The notes under the pieces were generated by a model that was not told where the DNA came from, made no database searches, and saw only the letters and a program-made list of their open reading frames with translations. Shown here one piece after another: positions 49,794 to 57,896 of a stretch of DNA of 64,000 nt (its first letter is position 1; each line of letters starts with the position of its first letter). The translations under genes and the position numbers were made by a program. The DNA is from Flavobacteriaceae bacterium UBA7684 (GTDB lineage Bacteria; Bacteroidota; Bacteroidia; Flavobacteriales; Flavobacteriaceae): assembly GCA_002482885.1 (NCBI GenBank), contig DLGW01000010.1, forward strand, positions 1 through 64,000. The letters are read 5' to 3'.

Positions 49794-50171
49794 ATGGAAA
49801 ACATTTTAGAAAAATACGCCACCGTAACCGCTGATCAAGTAAACGTTTGGTTTTCTGTAGGGAAAACCACTGATTTTCCAACCGACGGAGGGGCATGCAT
49901 CAAATATAAAGACAAACAAATTGCCGTATATAATTTTACCCGCCGAGGCGAATGGTACGCTTGCCAAAATTTGTGTCCGCACAAAATGGAAATGGTTTTA
50001 TCGCGCGGGATGATTGGTTCTGCTGATGACATCCCGAAAGTAGCTTGCCCGATGCACAAAAAAACGTTTTCACTTAAAACAGGTAAAGGTTTGTCTGATG
50101 AAGATTACAGCATATCGGTGTATCCCGTGAAAGTGGAAGGTGATGAGGTTTTTGTGGGATTCACAGAGTAA
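49794..50171 (+). CDS. nirD: Nitrite reductase (NADH) small subunit
   Basis: A Rieske-like protein of 125 residues that pairs with NirB. LCPHKMEMVLSRG and ACPMHKKTFSLKTG give C-x-H and C-x2-H, so unlike many NirD proteins it seems to keep the full [2Fe-2S] ligand set. The C-terminal strand SVYPVKVEGDEVFVGF is typical. It is in an operon with nirB. Confidence 0.92.
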   Translation: MENILEKYATVTADQVNVWFSVGKTTDFPTDGGACIKYKDKQIAVYNFTRRGEWYACQNLCPHKMEMVLSRGMIGSADDIPKVACPMHKKTFSLKTGKGLSDEDYSISVYPVKVEGDEVFVGFTE

Positions 50172-50172
50172 T

Positions 50173-50200
50173 GGTGAATTATGAATGGTGAGTTATGAAT
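50173..50200. repeat. 14-bp tandem repeat, two units
   Basis: GGTGAATTATGAAT is followed by GGTGAGTTATGAAT. The first unit is identical to those at 14866-14893. It sits between nirD and the small membrane protein gene. Confidence 0.65.
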
Positions 50201-50243
50201 GATTAATTCTAAGATTTAGAAACCTGAAACAAAATCGGTTATC

Positions 50244-50621
50244 ATGGTTAAATATTTCGCCACATTAAATAATAGCAAAATCATTCTTTGGTGTTATTTG
50301 ATATGGTATTTAACCACTGTTTTTTTTCATTTTGATTCTTCGATTCGCATCTGGGTTAATTCACTCGGAATCAGTTTTGTAATAGGAGTTGCTTTGCTTT
50401 TAAGCGTGTCTGCGTCTAAAGATTGGTTCAAACACAATCAATGGCAAACATTCAGACTTTTTTTAATGCCCTTTTGTGTGTCCAGTTTTTCCTCGTTAAT
50501 CAAAGGACAAGGGTTTATCCTCATTTTTCCTCCCGAAAGTTTTGAACTATTGGTTTCTGTGGGTAATTGCGTGTTATTTGTTTGTGTGGTTTGTTTGTTT
50601 CGGGTTTTGAATAAAGGTTAG
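50244..50621 (+). CDS. Small membrane protein, hypothetical
   Basis: A protein of 125 residues with four predicted membrane segments, at about 12-28, 40-56, 68-84 and 100-120. The second is NSLGISFVIGVALLLSVS and the third follows WQTFRLFLMPFCVSSF. No catalytic or transport motif can be seen and I cannot name a family. It lies 72 bases after nirD on the same strand without a clear terminator, so it may belong to the nitrite operon, perhaps linked to nitrite or ammonium handling; that is context only. Confidence 0.68.
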   Translation: MVKYFATLNNSKIILWCYLIWYLTTVFFHFDSSIRIWVNSLGISFVIGVALLLSVSASKDWFKHNQWQTFRLFLMPFCVSSFSSLIKGQGFILIFPPESFELLVSVGNCVLFVCVVCLFRVLNKG

Positions 50622-50670
50622 GGAGGGGCGGAATTGTTTAGATTAAGTGGGGTTGGAGCGTAAATTGGAC

Positions 50671-51222
50671 TTATTCGTCTTTAATAATATCGTTATAATA
50701 ATTAAAAATTTCTATTGCCCTTTTTACGACTAAATCTGCATATGAACCGACAGCAATATTAGATTGGATTGTTCCACCGCCAGAGTATTCTTCTTTTGTC
50801 ATAGTGTTTATGAGCTTTGCTTCAGCATCACGATAAGTAAGCCAAGCTCTTTGTGCATTAATTAGTTCTTTTTGGTCTTCTGATTTAAGATGTTTTAAAA
50901 GTTTGTTATAGTATTTGTTCATTAACTTATCATAGGAAGTTGCCATTTCTTGAACTGTTATATTCATTCCTATCGTTGAATAGTCAATGTTCATACGCTC
51001 TGAAACTAGTCGTTCTATTCGTAATGTATCTAAAGAAAACTCCATTTGGTCTGTAGTTAGGTCTTGTTTGGTAAGGGTTTCTTTAAATACGGGTATTTGC
51101 TTTTCAATTTTGGATTTTAGTTGTTGTAAAATTTGTGGAGTTATTTCTTTTGGACCATCATTTTGTCCAAATGAAAAGTGTCCGACAAAGAAAAAGAAGA
51201 TTGAAAGTAATAGTTGTTTCAT
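50671..51222 (-). CDS. LprI-like (DUF1311) secreted protein
   Basis: A protein of 183 residues with a signal peptide, MKQLLLSIFFFFVGHFSFG. The C-terminal half has the DUF1311/LprI core: YDKLMNKYYNKLLKHLKSED then INAQRAWLTYRDAEAKLI, with a conserved Trp and the GGTIQSNIAVGSYADLVVKR end. In Mycobacterium LprI inhibits lysozyme; in most bacteria the function is unknown. The usual Cys residues of the family are absent in this copy. It is next to the ParDE genes on the same strand but separated by 43 bases. Confidence 0.8.
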   Translation of the reverse strand: MKQLLLSIFFFFVGHFSFGQNDGPKEITPQILQQLKSKIEKQIPVFKETLTKQDLTTDQMEFSLDTLRIERLVSERMNIDYSTIGMNITVQEMATSYDKLMNKYYNKLLKHLKSEDQKELINAQRAWLTYRDAEAKLINTMTKEEYSGGGTIQSNIAVGSYADLVVKRAIEIFNYYNDIIKDE

Positions 51223-51265
51223 GTGGTTGTCAATGTGTTTAAAGTTTACTATTGGATATCCCTTT

Positions 51266-51565
51266 TTATTCTTTAATTCTATTTTTTAAATCCATGTTTC
51301 CTCCAAGTATTCTAATAACTTCTATTTCATTTTCGTTTAGAATTCTGTAAAAAATAATGTGTTTATTTGCTGTAAATCCGAAAAATTGTGGCTCAATTTC
51401 TTCGTAATTTTTACCGATTTGAGGACTTTTGGATATTAATTGACAGAAATCAATTAATTCTTGGTAATATTTATCAGCTTGATTTTCAGACCAAAATTTA
51501 TAAGTGTATTCATAAATTTTAGACAAATCTTCAACCGCTTTGTTTGTTAAAAAATATTTAGCCAT
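51266..51565 (-). CDS. ParE/RelE-family toxin
   Basis: A small protein of 99 residues of the type II toxin family. It opens YFLTNKAVEDLSKIYEYTYK, then SENQADKYYQELIDFCQLIS, and ends HIIFYRILNENEIEVIRILG, the classic ParE strand with the Arg near the end. ParE toxins block DNA gyrase; RelE types cut mRNA; the ParD-like partner points to ParE. It overlaps the antitoxin gene by 8 bases and is expressed second. Confidence 0.9.
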   Translation of the reverse strand: MAKYFLTNKAVEDLSKIYEYTYKFWSENQADKYYQELIDFCQLISKSPQIGKNYEEIEPQFFGFTANKHIIFYRILNENEIEVIRILGGNMDLKNRIKE

Positions 51566-51809
51566 TATTTCTCATTTTGGCTTTTAAGGATTCTAGATGT
51601 TTTTTAGGTTCAAATTCCTTTGCAATTCCGCTATCAATTCCTTCTTGAAGTGCATTTTTTAAGATTTGAATTTTGTTTTCTTCTTCCTCTAATAATCTTA
51701 AACCAGCTCGAATTACTTCACTCGCATTTTTATAACGTCCTTCTAAAATTCTACCATCAACAAAACTTTCAAAATAATTTCCTAAAGAAACTGATGTGTT
51801 ACGTCCCAT
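51558..51809 (-). CDS. ParD-like antitoxin
   Basis: A protein of 83 residues with an N-terminal ribbon-helix-helix (NTSVSLGNYFESFVDGRILE, then YKNASEVIRAGLRLLEEEE) and a C-terminal toxin-binding tail. It is first in the operon, as usual. A 17-bp palindrome overlapping its -7 box should be its own operator. Confidence 0.9.
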   Translation of the reverse strand: MGRNTSVSLGNYFESFVDGRILEGRYKNASEVIRAGLRLLEEEENKIQILKNALQEGIDSGIAKEFEPKKHLESLKAKMRNNG

Positions 51810-51835
51810 GTCTGTATGATTTAATTTGATTGAAA

Positions 51836-51843
51836 CAAAGTTA
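51836..51843 (-). promoter_or_regulatory. Predicted -7 box TAACTTTG for parDE
   Basis: An exact TAnnTTTG match on the minus strand, 26 bases before the ATG of the antitoxin gene. Confidence 0.6.
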
Positions 51844-51857
51844 CCAAATTTTGGTAA
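51841..51857. promoter_or_regulatory. parDE operator candidate, 17-bp palindrome
   Basis: TTACCAAA (51841-51848) and TTTGGTAA (51850-51857) are perfect arms around one T. It overlaps the upstream end of the -7 box, as expected for antitoxin autorepression. Confidence 0.7.
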
Positions 51858-52160
51858 TTTTTAAATGTATTTGTGAATTTGTTTAATCGAAAAATACATT
51901 AAGACTTTTGACTTTCCAACTTTCGACTAATCCTGCGTTAAGGACAGTAGTGGAAATCCTTTTAACCCAGCCCGAATTTTGGCTGGGTTAAAAGATTGTA
52001 ACGAATGGCCTGACCCGCCTAGGCGGGAAACACCCTTATTTTTTTTAGATATAAGTAATTAAAGGTTTAAGTGAATTCGTGATTATTTTTTCTAGACTCC
52101 CCTAAAATAACACCCTAAAATTACGTATTTTGGCTTTTTTCTTTTACAAGCCCACATAGA
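51858..52160. other. Repeat-filled gap before DUF4202
   Basis: After a TTTAATCG word and a GACTTTCCAACTTTCGACT word (about 51910-51930), the gap is mostly family A copy 4. A near -7 sequence (TATTTTGG at about 52127) precedes the DUF4202 gene but is not an exact match. Confidence 0.5.
51935..52035. repeat. Structured intergenic repeat, family A copy 4
   Basis: The main stem is perfect over 14 bp (51959-51972 with 51981-51994) around CGAATTTT. The second hairpin is CCCGCC-TA-GGCGGG (52014-52027). The outer pair GCGTT/AACAC has one mismatch. Compared with copy 2, changes in both hairpins keep pairing. Confidence 0.8.
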
Positions 52161-52748
52161 ATGAGTACTTCAGATAAATTTGAACAAGTTATTGGACTGA
52201 TTGATGCCCAAAATAATCAAGACCCCAATTTAGAAAATACAGCAAACGGAGCGCAACCTAAAGAATTATTATACGCCCAACGAATGACCGAAAAGTTGTT
52301 GCAGTTTGAGCCGAATGCTTCTGAACAGGTACAAATTGCAGCACGAGCGCAACACATTTGTCGCTGGAAAATTGCCCGAGATACTTATCCAATGGATAGA
52401 GTAGGTTATTTAAAATGGCGTCAGGATTTAAAAAAGTTTCATGCGGATTTAACGGCTTCGTTGTTGCAACAAGTGGGGTATGATGCGGATTTTATAGCAC
52501 GTGTTTCTTTTTTGATTGAAAAAAAATTATTAAAAAAAGATGCAGAAACACAATTGTTAGAAGACGTGATTTGTTTGGTGTTTTTGGAATATTATTTTGA
52601 AGAATTCATACACAAACACGACGATGACAAACTGATTGATATTGTAAAAAAGACTTGGGCTAAAATGTCTGAATCAGGGCATGAAGCGGCTTTGCAATTA
52701 TCTTATTCCGAAAAAGCTTTGGCGATTATTCAAAAAGCCTTAGCTTAA
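52161..52748 (+). CDS. DUF4202 domain-containing protein
   Basis: A soluble, mainly helical protein of 195 residues. The DUF4202 pattern spans the whole length: FEQVIGLIDAQNNQDPN, then ELLYAQRMTEKLLQFEPNAS, ARAQHICRWKIARDTYPMDR, and VCLVFLEYYFEEFIHKHDDD. The conserved His, Glu and Asp residues could bind a metal in an HD-like way, but this is inference. I recall the family near nitrate and nitrite genes, and here it lies in the nirBD neighbourhood, 17 bases ahead of the NarX-like kinase and on the same strand. Confidence 0.88.
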   Translation: MSTSDKFEQVIGLIDAQNNQDPNLENTANGAQPKELLYAQRMTEKLLQFEPNASEQVQIAARAQHICRWKIARDTYPMDRVGYLKWRQDLKKFHADLTASLLQQVGYDADFIARVSFLIEKKLLKKDAETQLLEDVICLVFLEYYFEEFIHKHDDDKLIDIVKKTWAKMSESGHEAALQLSYSEKALAIIQKALA

Positions 52749-52765
52749 ATTTTTGAATTGTTTTT

Positions 52766-54580
52766 ATGGAAAATCTAAGCACTAAACAGTCGATAGACAA
52801 ACTTACTTTCAATCGCTTAACTCGATTGTATATGTTGGCATTAAGTGCAATTGCTTTTTCCATTATTATCAGCCACGTGATTATTGATTATCAAATTAGC
52901 AATCAAAAAAAAGATTCTTATTTGATTAATATTTCGGGTAGGCAAAGAATGTTAAGCCAAAAATTATCTAAAGAAACCTTTTTGTTTAAAGACGAAGAAG
53001 ATTTGGTTCAGCGAAATTTTCATGTGACTTCGTTAAAACAAACGTTGAATTTGTGGTCGGAATCTCATCAGATTTTAACCGCTAACGAAAATAGTGGGGT
53101 GGTTAATCAACTATTTACTTTGCTAGATCCTTATTATCAAGCCATGCAAAAATCAGCCTATCAGTTGATTAGTGCCGTGGAAAGAGATCCTAATATCTCT
53201 ACTCCTTTATTAAGTGAACACATTTCAATCATAAAAACCAATGAAAGTCATTTTTTGATTTTAATGGATAGGATTGTAAAGCAATACGAAGTAGAAGCTA
53301 CCGAAAAGGTGGATCAGCTGAGGTATATTGAATTCATCATTTTTGCCATTACGATTATTATTTTATTGTTAGAATTCTTTTTTGTTTTTAAGCCTGCGGC
53401 ATCCACCGTAGAAGAAGTCATTTTAAAGTTATTAGTTGCCGAAAAAAAGGCCGTAAAAATGGCTTATGATGCGGATTTATTGTGTGACGCTAAAGACAAG
53501 TCGGTTAAAGAATTGCGGACGTTAAATTACGCTATGGATCAAACCTTGTTGTTTTGTAGAATTTCTACCACGGGCGAGGTCATACATATGGGGGACAAAT
53601 TTTCCAATTTATTACAAGTGAATGCTTTTGCGGTAAATACTAAGTTTTCACACTTGTTAACCAATTCCAATGAAGAAAGAAAAACAATTGACAATTTAAT
53701 TATTGAAAAAAATAAATCTGGTTGGCAAGGGGAATTAATTATTACCAATAAATCAGGGAATCCGATGTGGTTAGAAATGACCATGATTCCTGTTTCGGTA
53801 GCCGAGAATAAGTCCGAAGTTTTAATCATTTGCTTAAACATAACCGAGCGCAGAATGGCGCAAAAAGAGGTAGAACGTTTAAACAGGGAACGTTTTGAAA
53901 ATGAAATGAATCAACAAAAAATTCTTTCGAGTAAAATTGTTGAAAATCAAGAAAACGAACAAAACAGAATCGCACGCGAAATTCACGACGGAATTGGACA
54001 AATGCTAACGGGCTTAAAATTTAGTTTAGAAAGTATTGATTTAAAGAATGCCGAAAAGTCCGAAGAAAAAATCATCTACTTAAAAAAGCTAACCGAAGAT
54101 ATTATTAAAGGGGTAAGAACCGCTACTTTTAACTTAATGCCTCCAGAGATTAAAGACCACGGGGTATCCTCTTCTTTACAAAGGTTAACCAAAGAACTTT
54201 CCAAGTTGACGGGCAAGAACATATTATTTATTAATAAAACAGATTTTAATCAACGCTTAGATTCTTTAATCGAAATTAATATTTACCGAGTTACTCAAGA
54301 AGCCATTAATAACGCCATTAAATACGCTGATTCTAGCCATATTGTGGTGATGATTTCGCATAGCGAAAGCTTATTGAGTGTAACCATAGATGACAACGGT
54401 AAAGGATTCGACCCTTCGGTAGTGGGAACTAAAAAGAGTAGTGAATCGGGTATGGGATTAGAATTCATGCAAGAAAGAATCAAATACATTAACGGTCGAT
54501 TGTTTTTACATTCTGCCCTAGGAGAAGGTACGCACATTACTTTGAATGTTCCTTTGGCAGATTTTACCTTAAATACTTAA
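52766..54580 (+). CDS. NarX-like histidine kinase with PilJ-type sensor
   Basis: A membrane kinase of 604 residues. Membrane segments lie at about 22-44 and 187-210. The periplasmic part between them is a type IV pili methyl-accepting chemotaxis N-terminal (PilJ) domain with ISGRQRMLSQKLSKE, the same kind of motif as the nitrate-binding P-box of NarX. A PAS-like domain (about 250-370) follows, then a HisKA_3 region with REIHDGIGQMLTGLK (His about 406) and the ATPase with DNGKGFDPS and SGMGLEFMQERI. It is likely to sense nitrate or nitrite and to phosphorylate the NarL-type regulator downstream. Confidence 0.9.
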   Translation: MENLSTKQSIDKLTFNRLTRLYMLALSAIAFSIIISHVIIDYQISNQKKDSYLINISGRQRMLSQKLSKETFLFKDEEDLVQRNFHVTSLKQTLNLWSESHQILTANENSGVVNQLFTLLDPYYQAMQKSAYQLISAVERDPNISTPLLSEHISIIKTNESHFLILMDRIVKQYEVEATEKVDQLRYIEFIIFAITIIILLLEFFFVFKPAASTVEEVILKLLVAEKKAVKMAYDADLLCDAKDKSVKELRTLNYAMDQTLLFCRISTTGEVIHMGDKFSNLLQVNAFAVNTKFSHLLTNSNEERKTIDNLIIEKNKSGWQGELIITNKSGNPMWLEMTMIPVSVAENKSEVLIICLNITERRMAQKEVERLNRERFENEMNQQKILSSKIVENQENEQNRIAREIHDGIGQMLTGLKFSLESIDLKNAEKSEEKIIYLKKLTEDIIKGVRTATFNLMPPEIKDHGVSSSLQRLTKELSKLTGKNILFINKTDFNQRLDSLIEINIYRVTQEAINNAIKYADSSHIVVMISHSESLLSVTIDDNGKGFDPSVVGTKKSSESGMGLEFMQERIKYINGRLFLHSALGEGTHITLNVPLADFTLNT

Positions 54581-54612
54581 TTAAAATACGTCTAAATTTA
54601 TAAGATACTTAG

Positions 54613-54695
54613 TTTAGGTGTTTGTGATTGAATAGATTTACTTATTTTTGAAAATATAATAAGTTATAATACTTAGTCAATCACAAACACCTAAA
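54613..54695. repeat. 19-bp perfect inverted repeat around a promoter
   Basis: TTTAGGTGTTTGTGATTGA (54613-54631) has its exact reverse complement at 54677-54695. The 45 bases between contain the -7 box of the regulator gene, and the left arm supplies its -33 TTTG. A second, inner pair, ACTTAT (54640-54645) and ATAAGT (54659-54664), is nested. ATACTTAG precedes both arms as a direct repeat. The geometry is that of an invertible promoter, though no recombinase gene is in the window. Confidence 0.9.
54643..54650 (+). promoter_or_regulatory. Predicted -7 box TATTTTTG for the NarL-type regulator
   Basis: An exact TAnnTTTG match; TTTG (54621-54624) lies 18 bases upstream, an ideal -33. The right arm of the inverted repeat then lies in the leader. 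Confidence 0.65.
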
Positions 54696-54708
54696 ACTAA
54701 AACTTCCT

Positions 54709-55368
54709 ATGATTAAAGTTATTTTAGCAGACGACCATGAACTGGTTCGTGACGGAATCAAGTTATTGCTAGAGAGCGAACAAGATATTTTGGTAATTGA
54801 TGAAGCGTCTGATGGGGAACAGGCTTTAACTGTTTTAGAAAAAAATGCGGGTAATGTGGATATTTTAATCGTAGACATTCGGATGCCTAAAATGACTGGA
54901 ATAGAGGTAGTAGAGCAAATTCAAAAAAGACAAATTCCAGTTAAAACTTTAGTGCTTTCTATGCACGATTCCGAAGAATATGTTTTAAAATCTATTGATG
55001 CGGGTGCGGATGGTTATTTATTAAAAGGTTCCAGTAAAGAAGAGTTTTTAAAAGCTTTGCACGCAGTTGTTGATGGAGGTAAATATTTTAGTGGAGATAT
55101 TTCGGCTATTTTGATTAATAATTTTCAACGTTCTAATAAAACAGAAACCATTGTTAAAGAAAGTGCAGATTCGGATTTAATTCTTACCAAACGAGAAAAA
55201 GAAATTTTACGTTTATTATTATCGGGTAACAGCAATAAAGAAATTGCCGAAGCTTTAGACATTAGCAAACGTACTGCCGAGGTACACCGATTTAATTTAA
55301 TGAAAAAACTGAAGGTTAAAAATCTAATTGAATTGGCTAATAAAGCCAATGAACTAGGGGTTAATTAA
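54709..55368 (+). CDS. NarL/LuxR-family response regulator
   Basis: A DNA-binding regulator of 219 residues. The receiver (about 1-120) has ILADDHELVRDGI, the phospho-acceptor Asp in ILIVDIRMPKMTG and the Lys of LLKGSSKEEF. The LuxR-type helix-turn-helix (about 150-215) reads LTKREKEILRLLLSGNSNKE then ALDISKRTAEVHRFNLMKKL. It is the partner of the upstream kinase, but it has its own promoter within an inverted repeat. Likely targets are nirBD and DUF4202. Its end overlaps the convergent oxidoreductase gene by 8 bases. Confidence 0.92.
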   Translation: MIKVILADDHELVRDGIKLLLESEQDILVIDEASDGEQALTVLEKNAGNVDILIVDIRMPKMTGIEVVEQIQKRQIPVKTLVLSMHDSEEYVLKSIDAGADGYLLKGSSKEEFLKALHAVVDGGKYFSGDISAILINNFQRSNKTETIVKESADSDLILTKREKEILRLLLSGNSNKEIAEALDISKRTAEVHRFNLMKKLKVKNLIELANKANELGVN

Positions 55369-56323
55369 AACAATCAATAATTTGATAAGCTACTCTTAAC
55401 GCTTCGGTTGCTTGGTGTAATGTAACCACTGGTTCTGTGTTATTATTAATAGCGTCTGCAAAAGTTTCTAATTCTTCCAAAATAGCATTGTTGTTAGCAA
55501 TCTCTGGATTTTCAAAGTAGATTTGTTTTTTTACGCCTTCTGCGTTTTGTAAAATCATATCAAAATCACCAGGAACTTCTGGAGCATCTTTCATTTTAAC
55601 TACTTCGCATTTTTTGTCTAAAAAGTCTACGGAAATGTAGGCGTCTTTCTGAAAAAATCTAGACTTACGCATGTTTTTCAAAGAAATTCGGCTGGATGTT
55701 AAGTTGGCCACACAACCATTTTCAAATTCAATTCTGGCATTGGCAATATCGGGCGTTTCACTAATTACCGAAACTCCACTAGCATTAATGTTTTTCACTT
55801 TGGAATTCATCACGCTTAAAATAGCATCAATGTCATGAATCATTAAATCCAAAACCACAGGCACATCGGTTCCACGTGGATTGAATTCTGCCAAACGATG
55901 AGTTTCAATAAACATAGGATTGGTAATATTGTTTTTTACTGCTTTAAAAGCTGGATTAAAACGCTCTACATGTCCTACCATGCCTTTTACTCCCTTTTGC
56001 TCAGCTAAGTGTATAATTTCTTCAGCTTCGGCTACGGTATTGGTAATGGGTTTTTCTACAAAGAAATGTTTACCTGCTGCAATCACCATTTTAGCACATT
56101 CGTAGTGCGCCGGAGTAGGGGTAACAATATCAATCACATCTGCTTCTTGAATCAGTTGCGCAAGATTTGGGTAATAGGTGTAATTAAATTCTTGAGACAC
56201 TTGTTGCGCATATTCCGCATTAGCGTCATAAAATCCAATCAATTCATATTTTTCGGATTGTTGTAAAAGTCTCAAATGAATTTTCCCTAGGTGACCGGCA
56301 CCTAAAACACCTACTTTAAGCAT
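55361..56323 (-). CDS. Gfo/Idh/MocA family oxidoreductase
   Basis: A cytoplasmic NAD(P)-dependent dehydrogenase of 320 residues. The Rossmann loop is VGVLGAGHLGKIH, followed by IDIVTPTPAHYE and the catalytic-motif region HFFVEKPITNT with EKP. The C-terminal domain has VLDLMIHDIDAIL with the His and Asp used in catalysis. Substrates of this family are sugars or sugar derivatives; this one cannot be assigned. The gene stands alone. Confidence 0.92.
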   Translation of the reverse strand: MLKVGVLGAGHLGKIHLRLLQQSEKYELIGFYDANAEYAQQVSQEFNYTYYPNLAQLIQEADVIDIVTPTPAHYECAKMVIAAGKHFFVEKPITNTVAEAEEIIHLAEQKGVKGMVGHVERFNPAFKAVKNNITNPMFIETHRLAEFNPRGTDVPVVLDLMIHDIDAILSVMNSKVKNINASGVSVISETPDIANARIEFENGCVANLTSSRISLKNMRKSRFFQKDAYISVDFLDKKCEVVKMKDAPEVPGDFDMILQNAEGVKKQIYFENPEIANNNAILEELETFADAINNNTEPVVTLHQATEALRVAYQIIDCFN

Positions 56324-56342
56324 GATTTTAAAAATTGAACTG

Positions 56343-56350
56343 CAAAATTA
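56343..56350 (-). promoter_or_regulatory. Predicted -7 box TAATTTTG
   Basis: An exact TAnnTTTG match on the minus strand, 19 bases before the Gfo/Idh/MocA gene. Confidence 0.5.
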
Positions 56351-56497
56351 AAATTTATCAGCATTATTATTGAATTATTCACAACAGGATTTCAAAAGTT
56401 TTAAACTAAATGCATTTGAGTGTGGTTTTTAAGGGGGTAGCTTAAAAAAAACTTAAAAAAATGATTTTTAGCATAGGTAAAAACACTTCTAAATTAC

Positions 56498-56505
56498 TAT
56501 ATTCG
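56498..56505 (+). promoter_or_regulatory. Near-consensus -7 box TATATTCG for gltA
   Basis: One mismatch to TAnnTTTG, 38 bases before the ATG. No better candidate was found. Confidence 0.35.
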
Positions 56506-56543
56506 CACATATAAATTTTTCTCTTCAATTATTACAATATATC

Positions 56544-57827
56544 ATGTCAAAAACAGCAATATTAGAAATAGACGGCAAAAGATATGAGTTCCCTGTTACT
56601 ATAGGAACAGAAAACGAAGTTGCTATCGACATCGCTAAATTAAGAGCCTTATCGGGCGCCATTACCTTAGACCCAGGATTTAAAAATACAGGTTCATGCG
56701 AAAGCTCAATCACTTACTTAGATGGGGAATTGGGTATTTTAAATTATCGTGGATATTCCATAGATGAATTAGCAGAACATGCTACATTTTTAGAAGTTTC
56801 TTATTTATTGGTTTTCGGAGAATTACCTACCAAAGTAGAACTAGAGCAATTCGAAACTGATATCAGAAAATACAGCTTGGTACACGAGGAAATGAAAAAC
56901 ATCATTGATGGTTTTCCTAAAACAGCTCACCCTATGGGGGTTTTGTCTTCGTTAACTAGCGCGTTAACTGCATTTAATCCTAAACCAGTTGATGTAAATA
57001 ACAAAAAAGAGTTATACAATTCTGTATGTAAGATAATGGCTAAGTTTTTAGTTATTGCTTCGTGGGTATATCGTAAAGAACAAGGATATCCTATGAACTA
57101 TTACAACAACGAAATGACTTATGTAGGTAATTTTATGCAAATGATGTTTGCTTTGCCTACCGAAAAATATCATGTAAATCCAGTGGTGGAATCGGCTTTA
57201 AATAAATTGTTTATTTTACATGCTGATCACGAACAAAACTGTTCTACTTCTACCGTTAGAGTAGTAGGTTCTTCACACGCGGGGTTATTTGCTTCTATAT
57301 CTGCTGGGGTTTCTGCTTTATGGGGACCATTACACGGTGGAGCGAATCAAGCCGTTTTGGAAATGTTAGAACAAATCAAAGCTGATGGTGGAGATGTTGA
57401 AAAATACATTTTAAAAGCAAAATCTAAAGATGATCCTTTCCGTTTAATGGGCTTTGGTCACCGAGTGTACAAAAACTTTGATCCTCGTGCAAAAATCATT
57501 AAACAGGCTGCTGATGAGGTATTGTCTACTTTAGGAATCAGTGATCCGATTTTAGATATTGCTAAAAAATTAGAAATCGCTGCTTTGGAAGATGATTACT
57601 TCAAAGCAAGAAATTTATATCCGAACGTAGATTTTTATTCTGGAATTATATACAGAGCATTAAACATTCCAACAGATATGTTTACAGTAATGTTTGCTAT
57701 TGGAAGATTACCAGGATGGGTAGCGCATTGGATTGAAATGAGAACCAATAATGAACCTATTGGAAGACCAAGACAGGTTTATACTGGAAAAACATTACGT
57801 CCGTACGTTCCCGTAGAAAAAAGATAA
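56544..57827 (+). CDS. gltA: Citrate synthase
   Basis: The enzyme that condenses oxaloacetate and acetyl-CoA at the entry of the TCA cycle, 427 residues, type II (long, hexameric class). The N-terminal beta domain starts ILEIDGKRYEFPVTIGTENE. Catalytic residues are in GSSHAGLFASISAG, WGPLHGGANQAV, GFGHRVYKNFDPRA and YPNVDFYSGIIYRAL, giving the His-His-Asp triad and the substrate Arg residues. All are intact. A terminator follows. Confidence 0.97.
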   Translation: MSKTAILEIDGKRYEFPVTIGTENEVAIDIAKLRALSGAITLDPGFKNTGSCESSITYLDGELGILNYRGYSIDELAEHATFLEVSYLLVFGELPTKVELEQFETDIRKYSLVHEEMKNIIDGFPKTAHPMGVLSSLTSALTAFNPKPVDVNNKKELYNSVCKIMAKFLVIASWVYRKEQGYPMNYYNNEMTYVGNFMQMMFALPTEKYHVNPVVESALNKLFILHADHEQNCSTSTVRVVGSSHAGLFASISAGVSALWGPLHGGANQAVLEMLEQIKADGGDVEKYILKAKSKDDPFRLMGFGHRVYKNFDPRAKIIKQAADEVLSTLGISDPILDIAKKLEIAALEDDYFKARNLYPNVDFYSGIIYRALNIPTDMFTVMFAIGRLPGWVAHWIEMRTNNEPIGRPRQVYTGKTLRPYVPVEKR

Positions 57828-57850
57828 TAACCTCATTTTTACATAAAATG

Positions 57851-57881
57851 AATCCCGATACTTTACCGTTCGGGATTTTTT
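57851..57881 (+). terminator. Rho-independent terminator after gltA
   Basis: AATCCCGA (57851-57858) pairs with TCGGGATT (57870-57877) and T-rich sequence follows. Confidence 0.85.
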
Positions 57882-57896
57882 GTCTTAAATAAGATT

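Noticed and set aside
54613..54695. Rho-independent terminator of the histidine kinase gene
   Set aside because: The loop is 45 bases and the 3' arm is followed by AAAACTAAAAC rather than a T-tract; a promoter lies inside.
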